From Polyrhizophydium stewartii (taxonomy: Eukaryota; Chytridiomycota; Chytridiomycetes; Rhizophydiales), in contig JADGIZ010000102.1 in assembly GCA_027604665.1 (NCBI GenBank), forward strand, positions 1-26,554: a stretch of DNA of 26,554 nt. The letters run 5' to 3'. The notes under the pieces are model-generated. The model did not search any database. It was given only the letters and a program-made list of their open reading frames with translations, and was not told the origin of the DNA. A program made the translations under genes and the position numbers. Below are positions 12,762 through 21,124 of this stretch, in pieces. How positions within the stretch are numbered: position 1 is the stretch's first letter; each line of letters begins with the position of its first letter.

Positions 12762-13865
12762 TTATTCGCGATCTGTGAGCTGGATCGACTGGATTGTCGG
12801 GTGGTGCGTCGAGGTGCGCGCTTCACTGCTTGCCTGCTTGCTGTGGCCTCCGCTCAGAATTGATGCGACGGATGGCTTGACCCAGCCGAGCGACAAAGCC
12901 AGTCGACGAAGCGATGCCTTGAGGCGCCCGTCAAGCAAAACGAGAAGGATGGGATCCAGCGCAGCATTGACGCAACTTGTTACTGATCCGACGATATCAA
13001 ACTGCCAGCTGGGGTTCGACTGAGTTGTGCTCTCCAGCGTCATCCTCACAGAGAGCGGCAACCACAGAATCACAAAAACAACCGACAGCGTCAAGCCACG
13101 CACGGTAGCCGCCCGGCGCGCTGCGTCCAGTGCTTGTGAAGGCGTGATGCCCTTGGCTGTCTGTCCCGAGACTTTGTTTGTGGCTGCCGACTCGGTATCC
13201 GAAGAATCCCGGAGGCCATCGAGCAACTTCTGTGCTGTGTAGATGTGCCTCCACAGGCCGGCGTAGGTGACAGAAATAATCACTGGTGTCGCAAACAGCG
13301 TCGTGACGTTGATGATGTTCAGGGTCTGGGAGAAAGGGCCGCCAGTAATGGTGCTGTAGTGGCACCACGTCCCCGATACGCCAATGGCAACTGCGTGCGG
13401 CTCGATCATCGTGATCAGGCAAACGTTGACGATGAAGAGACACCACGCTCCGACGACCAAAAATGCGCACAGCGCAAACGATGGCGTAGGGAACTTGAAA
13501 ACAATGACCAGCACGGGCACAACACCCAGCGGAATCAGCGAGACGACCGTCGAGCCAGCCAGCACTTCCATTGCTGCTGCATAGAAGCGGCAGAGAAATG
13601 GGCTCTCGGAGAAGATCGAGTGAGGCTTCCCAATGCTGAGGAGCCCATATATGCTTGTGAGGATGCAGAACAGGAAGTCGCTTAGGACAATATTGCAAAT
13701 AAAGACAAAGTCAAAAGTGAGGGACCGCCGGATCTCGACGAGTGCAGAGGTGATTAGGGCGTTCCATACGACGCCGACGAGGCTGATGAACAGAATAAGG
13801 ACGATGTATGGGTAGACCCCGTCTGGCAGGAGCATTAGGCGGCTGTCCGCGAGCTGCGCGTCCAT
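12762..13865 (-). CDS. Seven-transmembrane receptor, rhodopsin-like, paralogue 1 (single exon)
   Basis: Predicted plasma-membrane G-protein-coupled receptor, 367 aa, no introns. The frame is open upstream to 13892 but without ATG, so the ATG at 13865 is used. Class A landmarks: Asn35 in TM1 (WNALI), Asp63 in TM2 (LSDF), Cys92 at the top of TM3, Trp141 in TM4, Cys168 in loop 2 (SGTWCHY) as disulfide partner, Pro194 in TM5, WLP at 268-270 in TM6, and NAALDP (300-305) where TM7 usually has NPxxY. There is no DRY motif after TM3. Intracellular loop 3 is short (~50 residues). Shared with the genes at 18843 and 20101: SGxxCH, ExxAG in TM3, WxxD before TM7, and LWRH/VWHR/IWRH after TM5. Ligand unknown. 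TM7 has no Lys at the retinal position, so it is not an opsin. The distance to the receptor upstream on this strand is 159 bp. Confidence 0.85.
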   Translation of the reverse strand: MDAQLADSRLMLLPDGVYPYIVLILFISLVGVVWNALITSALVEIRRSLTFDFVFICNIVLSDFLFCILTSIYGLLSIGKPHSIFSESPFLCRFYAAAMEVLAGSTVVSLIPLGVVPVLVIVFKFPTPSFALCAFLVVGAWCLFIVNVCLITMIEPHAVAIGVSGTWCHYSTITGGPFSQTLNIINVTTLFATPVIISVTYAGLWRHIYTAQKLLDGLRDSSDTESAATNKVSGQTAKGITPSQALDAARRAATVRGLTLSVVFVILWLPLSVRMTLESTTQSNPSWQFDIVGSVTSCVNAALDPILLVLLDGRLKASLRRLALSLGWVKPSVASILSGGHSKQASSEARTSTHHPTIQSIQLTDRE

Positions 13866-14024
13866 TTCGGCGACGTGCGCAGACACGGGCACCCGACGGC
13901 GGAGTGGGAAACTCGTCAGGAGCGAGATTCGAAAGATTTAATTGATTTTGAAAGACAGCGTCGGTAGCTGGATCGCGCAAAACTGGTTTACACGAAACTT
14001 TTGTGCGGGTCTCTGTCTCCTGTG

Positions 14025-15911
14025 CTATTTCTTGAGACCAGATGCGGCAATCGCTTTTGTGGAGGCGCTGAGAGGCCAAGAGCTGTTGACCCTGACGGTT
14101 GACTGGCTGCCGCCGAGCGAATCGCTTTGAGGAACCCGCATACAGAACGCGCGGGCAAGGCGAGTGGCGGCGGCGTTGACGGATCCGCGGAGCCGGCCAT
14201 CCAGCGCAAAATAGGCGATCGGGTTGACCATCGCGTTGAGACAGACAAGCACGGAACCAAGGGTGTTTGCGTCGGCGTCCAGCCCAAAGCCAAGTGGCAG
14301 GATCATCTCGACGAGGTGACCAAGCGCAAAGATGGACCAAGTTGCGAGCCAAAGCGAGAACATGGTGCTTCCGCGCAGCCAAAATGCGCTCTGCAGCCGC
14401 GAGCGCACTGCGGCTTCAGAGTTCTCGTCGTCGAGCATGCTGGTGTCTCTGGTGAGCGATGCACCAGCTTGGCGTATCATCGGCGAGGACGGAGGCGAGA
14501 GACCCGCATGGTGTGCGCGTTCCGAAGCGACTCTGCCGCGAGCGTCAGGTGCATGGCCGGTGATATCTACAGCGGCTTCATGCAGCGTGTGGCGGTTCTT
14601 GTAAGAGGCACAGTATACATCGTACTCGTCAACTTCATCCTCATCGTCGCTGGCCACATTGGCATCGCGAGCGCCGCAACCATGCGCGCTTGGGTGCTCG
14701 TCGGCTCGCGCAATCAAAGCGTTTACATCTGGATCAGTTAGACCGACTTGCGCAATGCCAGGCTTGTTGTGCTCGCTGACTGTTCCATGACCGCAAGCTG
14801 TTGTTGCGGCTGCGGGTCGGCGTTCCGGATCATCGAGCGTGGCCAGGCGCTGTATCTTGCCGTGGAGCGACGAAGCGCGCTGGCACAGCTCGAGAGTTGC
14901 AGGAACAGGCACCTTGCGCGTGGGGCAGCGTGATGGACTCTCGGACTGAGTGAGCGAGCCGCACCGCTGTATGCCGATTGAGCTCTGGCGCATTGGAGAA
15001 CGCAATGGGCTGCCTGTCGCCGACTGGCGTGACGCAGCGCTGCCGCACCGCACAAGCCCACGCTCTGCGTGCGCTTCGATGTCCTTCTCGCCGCATCCGT
15101 CCTTGACGCCCATGTAAGCGCCGCCGGTGATGCTGCGCTGGCTCAGGCGGCCAATATCTCCTGCGCCAAAGGAAATGCCCGTGGCAACGCCCATGACGTC
15201 CTCCTCGGCGGCATCGACCCCAAAGAACAGGAACCGCGGGATCGTTCTCGCCATCGAAAAATACGCCGAGAGCGCAACCCACGGCGCCAGCAGCGCAAAC
15301 GCAAGATGCGCGGCGTTGGCGGCGATGTAGACGTCGTCGCGCGCGCCAAAGTCGGCGAAACAAAACGAACCCGACGGCTCGAGGCGGTAGACGGCAAGGG
15401 CATCCGTCTCGGGCGACTCGGACTGCAGAACCCGGAGCCACGGCGCGAGCGCGAGGACGCTGCCTACGGTCCAGACGCCGGCGATCATGGCTGCGTGCTG
15501 GCCGCGCGTGAAGGGCGTCTTGTCTGGCCGGAGTTGGTGGAAATGGAACAGCGCGAGTGCGGTGTTGGTCGCGAGGCTCACGAGCATGAGCAGGTTGAGG
15601 ACGGTGCCCTGGACCTGGCAGAACAGCGAGCGCCGGATTCCATCTGCGGCACCGGGCGACGCGGCCTGCGAGGCCTCGGCCGCTCCCCAGGCTGAGATGG
15701 TCGCAACGTCATCGCTGGCCACGATGCGCGCGAGCGAGGTTCCGGCGAGGACGAGCGCGAGCAAGCCATCGGCGACAGCGAGGTTGATGCTCAGGCCGTT
15801 GCGGTGCGTCCGCAGCTCCTTGGTGCGGCTGACAACGGCGAGCATCAGGCTGTTGGCGGCGACGCCGAGCACGCCGACGCAGAACAACACTGCCTGCAAG
15901 GTCGCCCCCAT
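14025..15911 (-). CDS. Seven-transmembrane receptor, rhodopsin-like, with ~300-residue third intracellular loop
   Basis: Predicted G-protein-coupled receptor, 628 aa, single exon. The frame reaches 15938 without another ATG; ATG 15911 is used. Landmarks: Asn20 (VAANSLM, TM1), Asp48 (NLAVAD, TM2), Cys98 (TM3 top), Trp147 (AGVWTVG, TM4), Cys184 (loop 2), Pro210 (TM5), and a canonical NPIAY in TM7 (Asn563). TM3 ends FHFHQ instead of DRY, and TM6 lacks the CWxP proline. Loop 3 spans roughly 221-515; it is Ser-, Arg- and Asp-rich, with an acidic DDEDEVDEYD patch, and probably disordered with many potential phosphorylation sites. The Lys needed for retinal binding is absent. It lacks the SGxxCH signature of its three neighbours, so it belongs to another subfamily. 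Ligand and G protein cannot be inferred. Confidence 0.82.
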   Translation of the reverse strand: MGATLQAVLFCVGVLGVAANSLMLAVVSRTKELRTHRNGLSINLAVADGLLALVLAGTSLARIVASDDVATISAWGAAEASQAASPGAADGIRRSLFCQVQGTVLNLLMLVSLATNTALALFHFHQLRPDKTPFTRGQHAAMIAGVWTVGSVLALAPWLRVLQSESPETDALAVYRLEPSGSFCFADFGARDDVYIAANAAHLAFALLAPWVALSAYFSMARTIPRFLFFGVDAAEEDVMGVATGISFGAGDIGRLSQRSITGGAYMGVKDGCGEKDIEAHAERGLVRCGSAASRQSATGSPLRSPMRQSSIGIQRCGSLTQSESPSRCPTRKVPVPATLELCQRASSLHGKIQRLATLDDPERRPAAATTACGHGTVSEHNKPGIAQVGLTDPDVNALIARADEHPSAHGCGARDANVASDDEDEVDEYDVYCASYKNRHTLHEAAVDITGHAPDARGRVASERAHHAGLSPPSSPMIRQAGASLTRDTSMLDDENSEAAVRSRLQSAFWLRGSTMFSLWLATWSIFALGHLVEMILPLGFGLDADANTLGSVLVCLNAMVNPIAYFALDGRLRGSVNAAATRLARAFCMRVPQSDSLGGSQSTVRVNSSWPLSASTKAIAASGLKK

Positions 15912-16066
15912 CCGCTGCGGCGAATATCGAGAAGACAAAGGTCAAGTCGCGTCTCGCGGTCGCGCTGCGACGATACTCCCCGCTGACGAGCCAATTTGCC
16001 TGCGCATTTGAATTTGCTTCATTGATATGGACTTTGGCAAAGCGGGCAGACGGATTATGCGTCCAC

Positions 16067-18557
16067 TCAGTCGAGCAGTGCGGCGAGTTCGAGAATATGC
16101 CAAAACTGCAGGCCGACTGGCTGCAAAAGTCCTGCCCATTCTTTCTCGCGAGGCCTCCACTCAGACTCGGATGGCTTGATGCCCACGCTCATCCTGAATC
16201 CCCGCAAGTTGTGTGCTTGTCAGCCAAATCAAGTCGGCATCAAACAACATTTCGTCTCGACTGCGGCCGACTCACGCAAAAATGAGCACGAGGCAGACTG
16301 TCCACATTTCGGCATCAGGCAAGACGGTCGTGAATTGTCCAAGCGCGAGCGTTTCGGAGATGCACAAAAGGTCGTGCTCCAGTTCCAGGCCGAGATGATG
16401 CTTGCGGCGAATCAGGCGGAATCTGGTGTTCGATGCGGTCAGCAACAACGATCCAGCAGAAGAAAGCTCGCATCAGGCAAGGACTCACGTCTTGAGTAGC
16501 TTCAGGGAGAAGATCTCCCGCTGTGTCCGGAGCTCAGGGCCGCCGAGAAGGGCTGCTGGCTTGCGCTCGAGCGGCTCTTCAGACGACAGCGCCGTTTTCA
16601 CCATCTGCTTCGTCTCCGCAGTCACGATAAAGCCAAAGATGTTCCAGACGCGGCCAAAGAGCGAAAGGCCCGGAAGGTTCATGGTCTTACTCGGCTTGAG
16701 CCAGAGCTCATTCTCGGAATCGTCGTCTGTGCTGCCCAGGAGGCTCGCGCCGTCGTCGTCATCGTCGTCCAAGCCGTCAGAGTGGCCTTCGCCGCCTTGT
16801 CTGGACGTCTGTGCCGGGACTGCAAGCTGTGTCGTCGCAGCCTGCTGTGAGAGAGGTTGAGAGCGCTCGCTGCCGCCTGGGCGAGATTCTGTGGCTTGTG
16901 TCGAGGCGGTTCCGCTCTTGGAAGCCTTTGCGTCAGGCGCGTGCAACTTCAGCGTGTCGGACTGAGTCGCAGACGTCGGTGTCTCTGCTGCGGGCACCTC
17001 GACATGCGGTTTGGCGTGACGCTTGGCCCGGAACTCGGGTGACGCGGCCGCTGGTGCGGTATCTACTTGTGGTCGGGCCTGGCTTGGCGGCAAGGCAGCA
17101 ATAGGATCCGTGGAAGGCGTGGAAGACGGCTCCGCATCGCTCGAGCTCAATACAGCAACGTCGCCATTACCCAAGCCCTTCTTGCGGTTCTTCTTCTTCT
17201 TCTTCCGCTTCTTCTTAGAAGCCGTTTGATCCGATGGTGTTGGCGGCTCCGCGGCGGCGGGGGCTGGTGGCGGCGGCTGAAGCGTCGAGCCAGTGGGGCC
17301 AATCTCGAGGGGCTCGGAGAATCGCAGAACACGCTCGATCGACCTGCCGATACTGTCCAAGCTCTTTTTTGAAGAGAGCGCCGATTTGGGCTTGGGCGAC
17401 TCGGTCAGTGCATCTGCACTCTTCCACGACCTGAGTTTGCGGGGATTTGCGGCAGTTGGTGGTGTAGACTTCTCGAGGGGCTTTGGCTGGGCCGGCTCGG
17501 TTTTTGGCCGTCGCTTCTTTGGCACCATCGGGCGACGTTCATAGACGGATTTGGGCGTGAATCCCTCGATCAATTGGTGCTCGCCAGCGGCAATGCTCTT
17601 TTTGGGGTCGTCAGCGCCTGGCCCAGTATGCGAGTCGACGTCGACGTTGCGCTCGACAATGGGCAGGGCATCGCTGTCGAGCACTGGCGGCATGCTGACG
17701 ACCAGCGAGTCGATGTAGTCATAAATATGCTTGCGCATCGAGCGATCGGGTGACTCGGCCGCATTCGTGTGTTCCTGGACCGTGCGCTGGCGCAACTTGA
17801 TGAAGTCGCTCATCTTGGTGCGCGGCGGGACGAGCTCGAACTGGGTCGGTGCACCGAGGTCGCGCATGTACACGGGGTCCTCCGAGAGCTGCTGCACCAG
17901 GAACTGCGATGCCTGCATGCACTCGGCGCTGCAAAAGGCCTTTTGGTCCGTAATGTCGAAGACCCGGCGCTCCGACAGCGAGATGTGGAAGCGGGCGGTT
18001 ATCGGCTTGGCCTACGCAGCGGGGGGGGGTCAGCGAGCGAGGAGCGGCAACAGCATGGCCGCGGTGTGCCTCACTGACATTGAGCCGCCGATCGCATGCC
18101 GGGTAGCCGCACAGGCGTTCGGCCTCTCGCTCGAGCACGACTGCCCTGTACGCCTCGGGCGTGAAGAGGCGGCACTGCACCAGGGTGCGTGGGCAGGGCG
18201 ACGTCAGCGCGGGCAGCGCTGCGGCATGCACGCTGCGGGATGCGGCGGCGACCGCACCGTCTCCGCAAGGCTCTCGAGCGATGCCGCGCCCTCAAAGAGC
18301 GCCTGCTGGTGCTCAAACACGAGGTCCTCGAGCTCCTTGCGTGCCTTTGCCGACTTGAGGACGGCCTTTTGGCGCTCCTTGAGCTTCGGCGACGGCTTGG
18401 CGGCGGCCGCGTCGCCAGCGGGGGCGGCACGCCTGCGCCGGCCAGGCTTTCCGGTGCTCGGCTTCTGCGCTGCGCTTCCGGCGGCCGCAGGCGCCTGCGC
18501 CTCGCCAGCCGCCGGGCGGGCGGCGTCGAAGGCGTGCCCCGTGTCGGGCTTGAGCAT
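16067..18557 (-). CDS. RPAP2: RPAP2/Rtr1-type RNA polymerase II CTD phosphatase
   Basis: Acts on the Pol II C-terminal domain (Ser5/Tyr1 phosphate) and in Pol II assembly and import. Exons: 18557-18258, 18174-18079, 18011-16489, 16422-16276, 16193-16067; 730 aa (human 612). The Rtr1/RPAP2 zinc module spans exons 2-3: LFTPEAYRAVVLEREAE, then CGYPAC (Cys122, Cys127) and FCSAEC (Cys159, Cys163), followed by ASQFLVQQLSEDPVYMR. The helical N-terminal part (SPKLKERQKAVLKSAKARKE) precedes it. The middle is low-complexity, with a long Lys-rich block (KKKRKKKKKNRKK, probable nuclear localisation signal) and a run of six Asp. Exons 4 and 5 restore the conserved C-terminal region: LKLLKTFRLIRRKHH corresponds to the end of animal RPAP2. 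The ATG at 18557 has A at -3; an in-frame upstream ATG (about 18602) is a weaker alternative. It is divergent from the receptor at 18843. Confidence 0.9.
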
Positions 18558-18842
18558 TTTGAGGCAAGATGCTGCGGTGTTCTGGCGGCGAAAGGCAACC
18601 ATGTGCCGCCATCGCCGCCAACGGATCGACGTAACACTCCGTCCTTCACCCGTGCGGATCGGTGCAACGCACAACACATCGCTGGGATGCATTGCTCCCG
18701 GGGTGGCCGATCCGCACGCCGGCCGTCGGCAAAAACCCAACCTTGCGATCGAGCCGTCTGCGATCGCGGCATTGTCTGGGCAAGAGACCTCGAAAGCAGA
18801 ACGAGGCGAGCTGGCCACGCAGCAGCGCACACGCAGCGAACC
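18558..18842. promoter_or_regulatory. Divergent promoter region, RPAP2 / receptor paralogue 2
   Basis: The 285 bp between the two divergent start codons must drive both the phosphatase gene (-) and the receptor gene (+). Open frames crossing it are GC-driven. No TATA-like element stands out. Confidence 0.6.
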
Positions 18843-20018
18843 ATGCCTGGCCCGCAGGCTGTAACAGACGTCCAAATGCTCCCGCCAGGCGTGCCCGCGG
18901 CGATAACTGTCTTCTTTGCGGTCGCGATCCTCAGCGTGCTGGTCAATGCAGTGCTGATCACCTCGCTGATGGCAAGCCGCAAGCCCCTTTCGCTCGACTA
19001 CTATCTGATCGGCAGTCTCCTCATGGCCGACCTGGGCACGGGGCTTTCGCTATGCTTCGCAATGGGCGGCAGCCTCGGCGCCAGCACGACGGCGCTCTCG
19101 GCCGCAGACCCGATCTGCCGCGCAACGGCGTTCGGCATCGAGTACTTTGCTGGCGTGGGCATCCTGACACTCGTTCTAATTGCGCTGCCGCCTGTGATGG
19201 TCACAGTCAACATCGCCTTGGCGCCGACTCGGCAGATGATCTTTGCAGCCGCGGCGTTTGTATGGATACTCTGCGCGGGCAACACGATGGTGACGGCGCT
19301 GGGCGACCCAGAGTCCGTTGTCGTGATGCCGTCGGGCATGTGGTGCCACTACCGCGCAACATCGGGCCGGCCGCTCAGCATATACATTCAGATCACCAAC
19401 TTGAGCGTGATATTACTGTCGCCGTGCATCGTCGCGGCATCGTACGGCTTTGTGTGGCACAGAATCTGGGCACTGCAGACCCAGATCAAGCGGATCACGG
19501 GGAGGATGAATCTCGCCACCGATAACTCAGAGTCGAAAACATGCACCGACAGCGAGGATCCAGCTCCCCAGAAGACGAACATGAAGCATCGCAAATGTGA
19601 CAAGGAGCTGTCCAAGGCACGCAGGAAAGCTGCGGTCCGCGGCACCGTTGTTTCGGGAACGATGCTCATCCTGTGGACGCCGATGCTTGCACGCATCCTC
19701 TACGAGACCACCACGGGTCACAGGATTGGTTGGCAGGTCGACATGATCTCGCTGATCTTCTGCGGATGCAACGCACTCGCAGACCCCATTGTGCTGCTCA
19801 TCATCGACCCAAAGAGCCGGTGTCTTGTTGCTAAGATCTGGGGACCCGAGTCCAGCCGCCGCAGTAGTGCGCGGGGGAATCAGGATATGGGCAGCTCGAG
19901 CAGTCTATCAAGCGATGCTCCCGCCCGAAGCAAGGCACGCACACCGAGTGGGAAGCGTGTGATTCTCAAGATGAAGACAATCACAGCCTTGAACAATGCC
20001 TCGCGCAGGCAGGATTAA
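18843..20018 (+). CDS. Seven-transmembrane receptor, rhodopsin-like, paralogue 2 (single exon)
   Basis: Predicted G-protein-coupled receptor, 391 aa, intronless. The open frame extends upstream to 18189, but that part overlaps the divergent phosphatase gene on the other strand, so the ATG directly before the first hydrophobic segment is used. Landmarks fall at the same residue numbers as in the 12762-13865 receptor: Asn35, Asp63, Cys92, Trp141, Cys168 (SGMWCHY), Pro194; TM6 has WTP (278-280) and TM7 NALADP (310-315) in place of NPxxY. No DRY motif. Loop 3 is longer (~60 residues, rich in Lys, Ser and Asp), and the C-terminal tail is Ser/Arg-rich. The same TM3 motif (IEYFAG), WQVD before TM7, and VWHRIW after TM5 mark it as a paralogue. 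The next gene starts 82 bp downstream on the same strand. Ligand unknown. Confidence 0.85.
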   Translation: MPGPQAVTDVQMLPPGVPAAITVFFAVAILSVLVNAVLITSLMASRKPLSLDYYLIGSLLMADLGTGLSLCFAMGGSLGASTTALSAADPICRATAFGIEYFAGVGILTLVLIALPPVMVTVNIALAPTRQMIFAAAAFVWILCAGNTMVTALGDPESVVVMPSGMWCHYRATSGRPLSIYIQITNLSVILLSPCIVAASYGFVWHRIWALQTQIKRITGRMNLATDNSESKTCTDSEDPAPQKTNMKHRKCDKELSKARRKAAVRGTVVSGTMLILWTPMLARILYETTTGHRIGWQVDMISLIFCGCNALADPIVLLIIDPKSRCLVAKIWGPESSRRSSARGNQDMGSSSSLSSDAPARSKARTPSGKRVILKMKTITALNNASRRQD

Positions 20019-20100
20019 AATGCTCAGCAAAGCTCGAGTGCTTCTCTGGTTTGCATAAAGCACACCGGTCCAGGGGCTGCCTTTTTGCCAAAGCACCGAA

Positions 20101-21087
20101 ATGAACGACACCTATCCGCCAGTGCCAGAGGACGCTTTTGCGCCGGCGCAGGTTGTCAAAACAACAGCAACGGTTCTCATGATGCTCACAGCTACCGGAA
20201 TCCTGACCAACGCGCTGGTCATCTACGCCATGGCTGTGAACCGCGCGCGGCTTTCATTCGACTATGTCTACATTGTGAGCCTCGTGACCGCCGACACGTT
20301 GTTGTGCGTCGTGCTGTTTGTGTCGAGTGCCTTGAGCGTCTCGTGGGGCGAGCCGGCAATCACGACGCTCCCCGGCATGTGCATCTTCCAGACCTTTATC
20401 CTCGAGGAGCTTGCGGGAGCAAGCATGTTCACGCTCATGGCGTACGCCGTCGTGTCGTCGCTGTCGATTCTTGGGCGGATACCGCAGGAATCACCAAAAC
20501 TTGCGCGCGGCATCCTGATATGCATTTGGGCCGTTTGCATTGTGCAAGCCGGGCTCGTTGTGGTTGTCGAGCCGTCGTCGGTGGTTGCGAAGCAGTCGGG
20601 CCTGTACTGCCACTTTACGCCGAAAGCAGGGCTGTCGATGAGCGGATACATGCAAATGGTCAACATGGTCGTGATGATTGCAACGCCCGTCACGATTGCG
20701 GCGTCGTACGGCGCGATCTGGCGACATATTTGGACGATTCAGGTGCGAATACGCCAGCTGACCAGGAAGATGGAGCCAAGCACCGAGAGCCGTTCCACCA
20801 CCGCGGGCCAGCCGTCAAAGTGGACGTCGCAGGACATGCTCGACGTTGCAAAGACAAACACCGTGTATCGCGGAATGATCATGTCGCTGGTCTTTTTTGC
20901 GGCGTGGTCGCCCATGTTCATGGCCTTTGCGGTCGGACTCTCTGGTGGGCGTGTCAGCTGGGAGCTTGACACTGTGGCCCTCGTCCTGAGCGTCTGCAAC
21001 TCGGTCGCCAACCCGATCACTGCGCTGTTGCTCGACCGCAAGCTGCGCACCGCGCTTTGGCGGCTCGCTGACCGGAGGCCAAAGTGA
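20101..21087 (+). CDS. Seven-transmembrane receptor, rhodopsin-like, paralogue 3 (single exon)
   Basis: Predicted G-protein-coupled receptor, 328 aa, intronless. Landmarks: Asn37 (TNALV), Asp65, Cys94, Trp143, Cys170 in SGLYCHF, Pro196 (ATPVTIAASYG), AWSP in TM6 (268-271), and VANP in TM7 (Asn304-Pro305), so this copy keeps the TM7 Asn-Pro that its paralogues have as Asp-Pro, though without the Tyr. The shared TM3 motif is LEELAG, the pre-TM7 motif WELD and the post-TM5 motif IWRHIW. The C-terminal tail is very short, ending DRRPK directly after helix 8, so few phosphorylation sites are available. The N-terminus is short and has no clear signal peptide, as usual for class A. Its stop codon lies within a GTGAGC sequence that resembles a splice donor. 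A D-amino-acid oxidase gene starts 37 bp downstream. Confidence 0.85.
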   Translation: MNDTYPPVPEDAFAPAQVVKTTATVLMMLTATGILTNALVIYAMAVNRARLSFDYVYIVSLVTADTLLCVVLFVSSALSVSWGEPAITTLPGMCIFQTFILEELAGASMFTLMAYAVVSSLSILGRIPQESPKLARGILICIWAVCIVQAGLVVVVEPSSVVAKQSGLYCHFTPKAGLSMSGYMQMVNMVVMIATPVTIAASYGAIWRHIWTIQVRIRQLTRKMEPSTESRSTTAGQPSKWTSQDMLDVAKTNTVYRGMIMSLVFFAAWSPMFMAFAVGLSGGRVSWELDTVALVLSVCNSVANPITALLLDRKLRTALWRLADRRPK

Positions 21088-21124
21088 GCCCGTGATGTGA
21101 TGCTGGCTCTGCACGGCGATAAAC

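Noticed and set aside
16402..16860. Plus-strand frames antisense to the RPAP2 gene (several of 60-150 codons)
   Set aside because: Mirror frames of a low-complexity coding exon; Ser/Arg-rich with no recognisable domain.
18189..18842. A 218-codon upstream extension of the receptor frame at 18843-20018
   Set aside because: It lies antisense to coding exons of RPAP2, is Arg/Gly-rich and not membrane-like; the hydrophobic receptor core begins just after the ATG at 18843.
12762..21087. Possibility that the receptors are opsins
   Set aside because: None has a Lys at the retinal-binding position in TM7 (six residues before the Asn/Asp-Pro).
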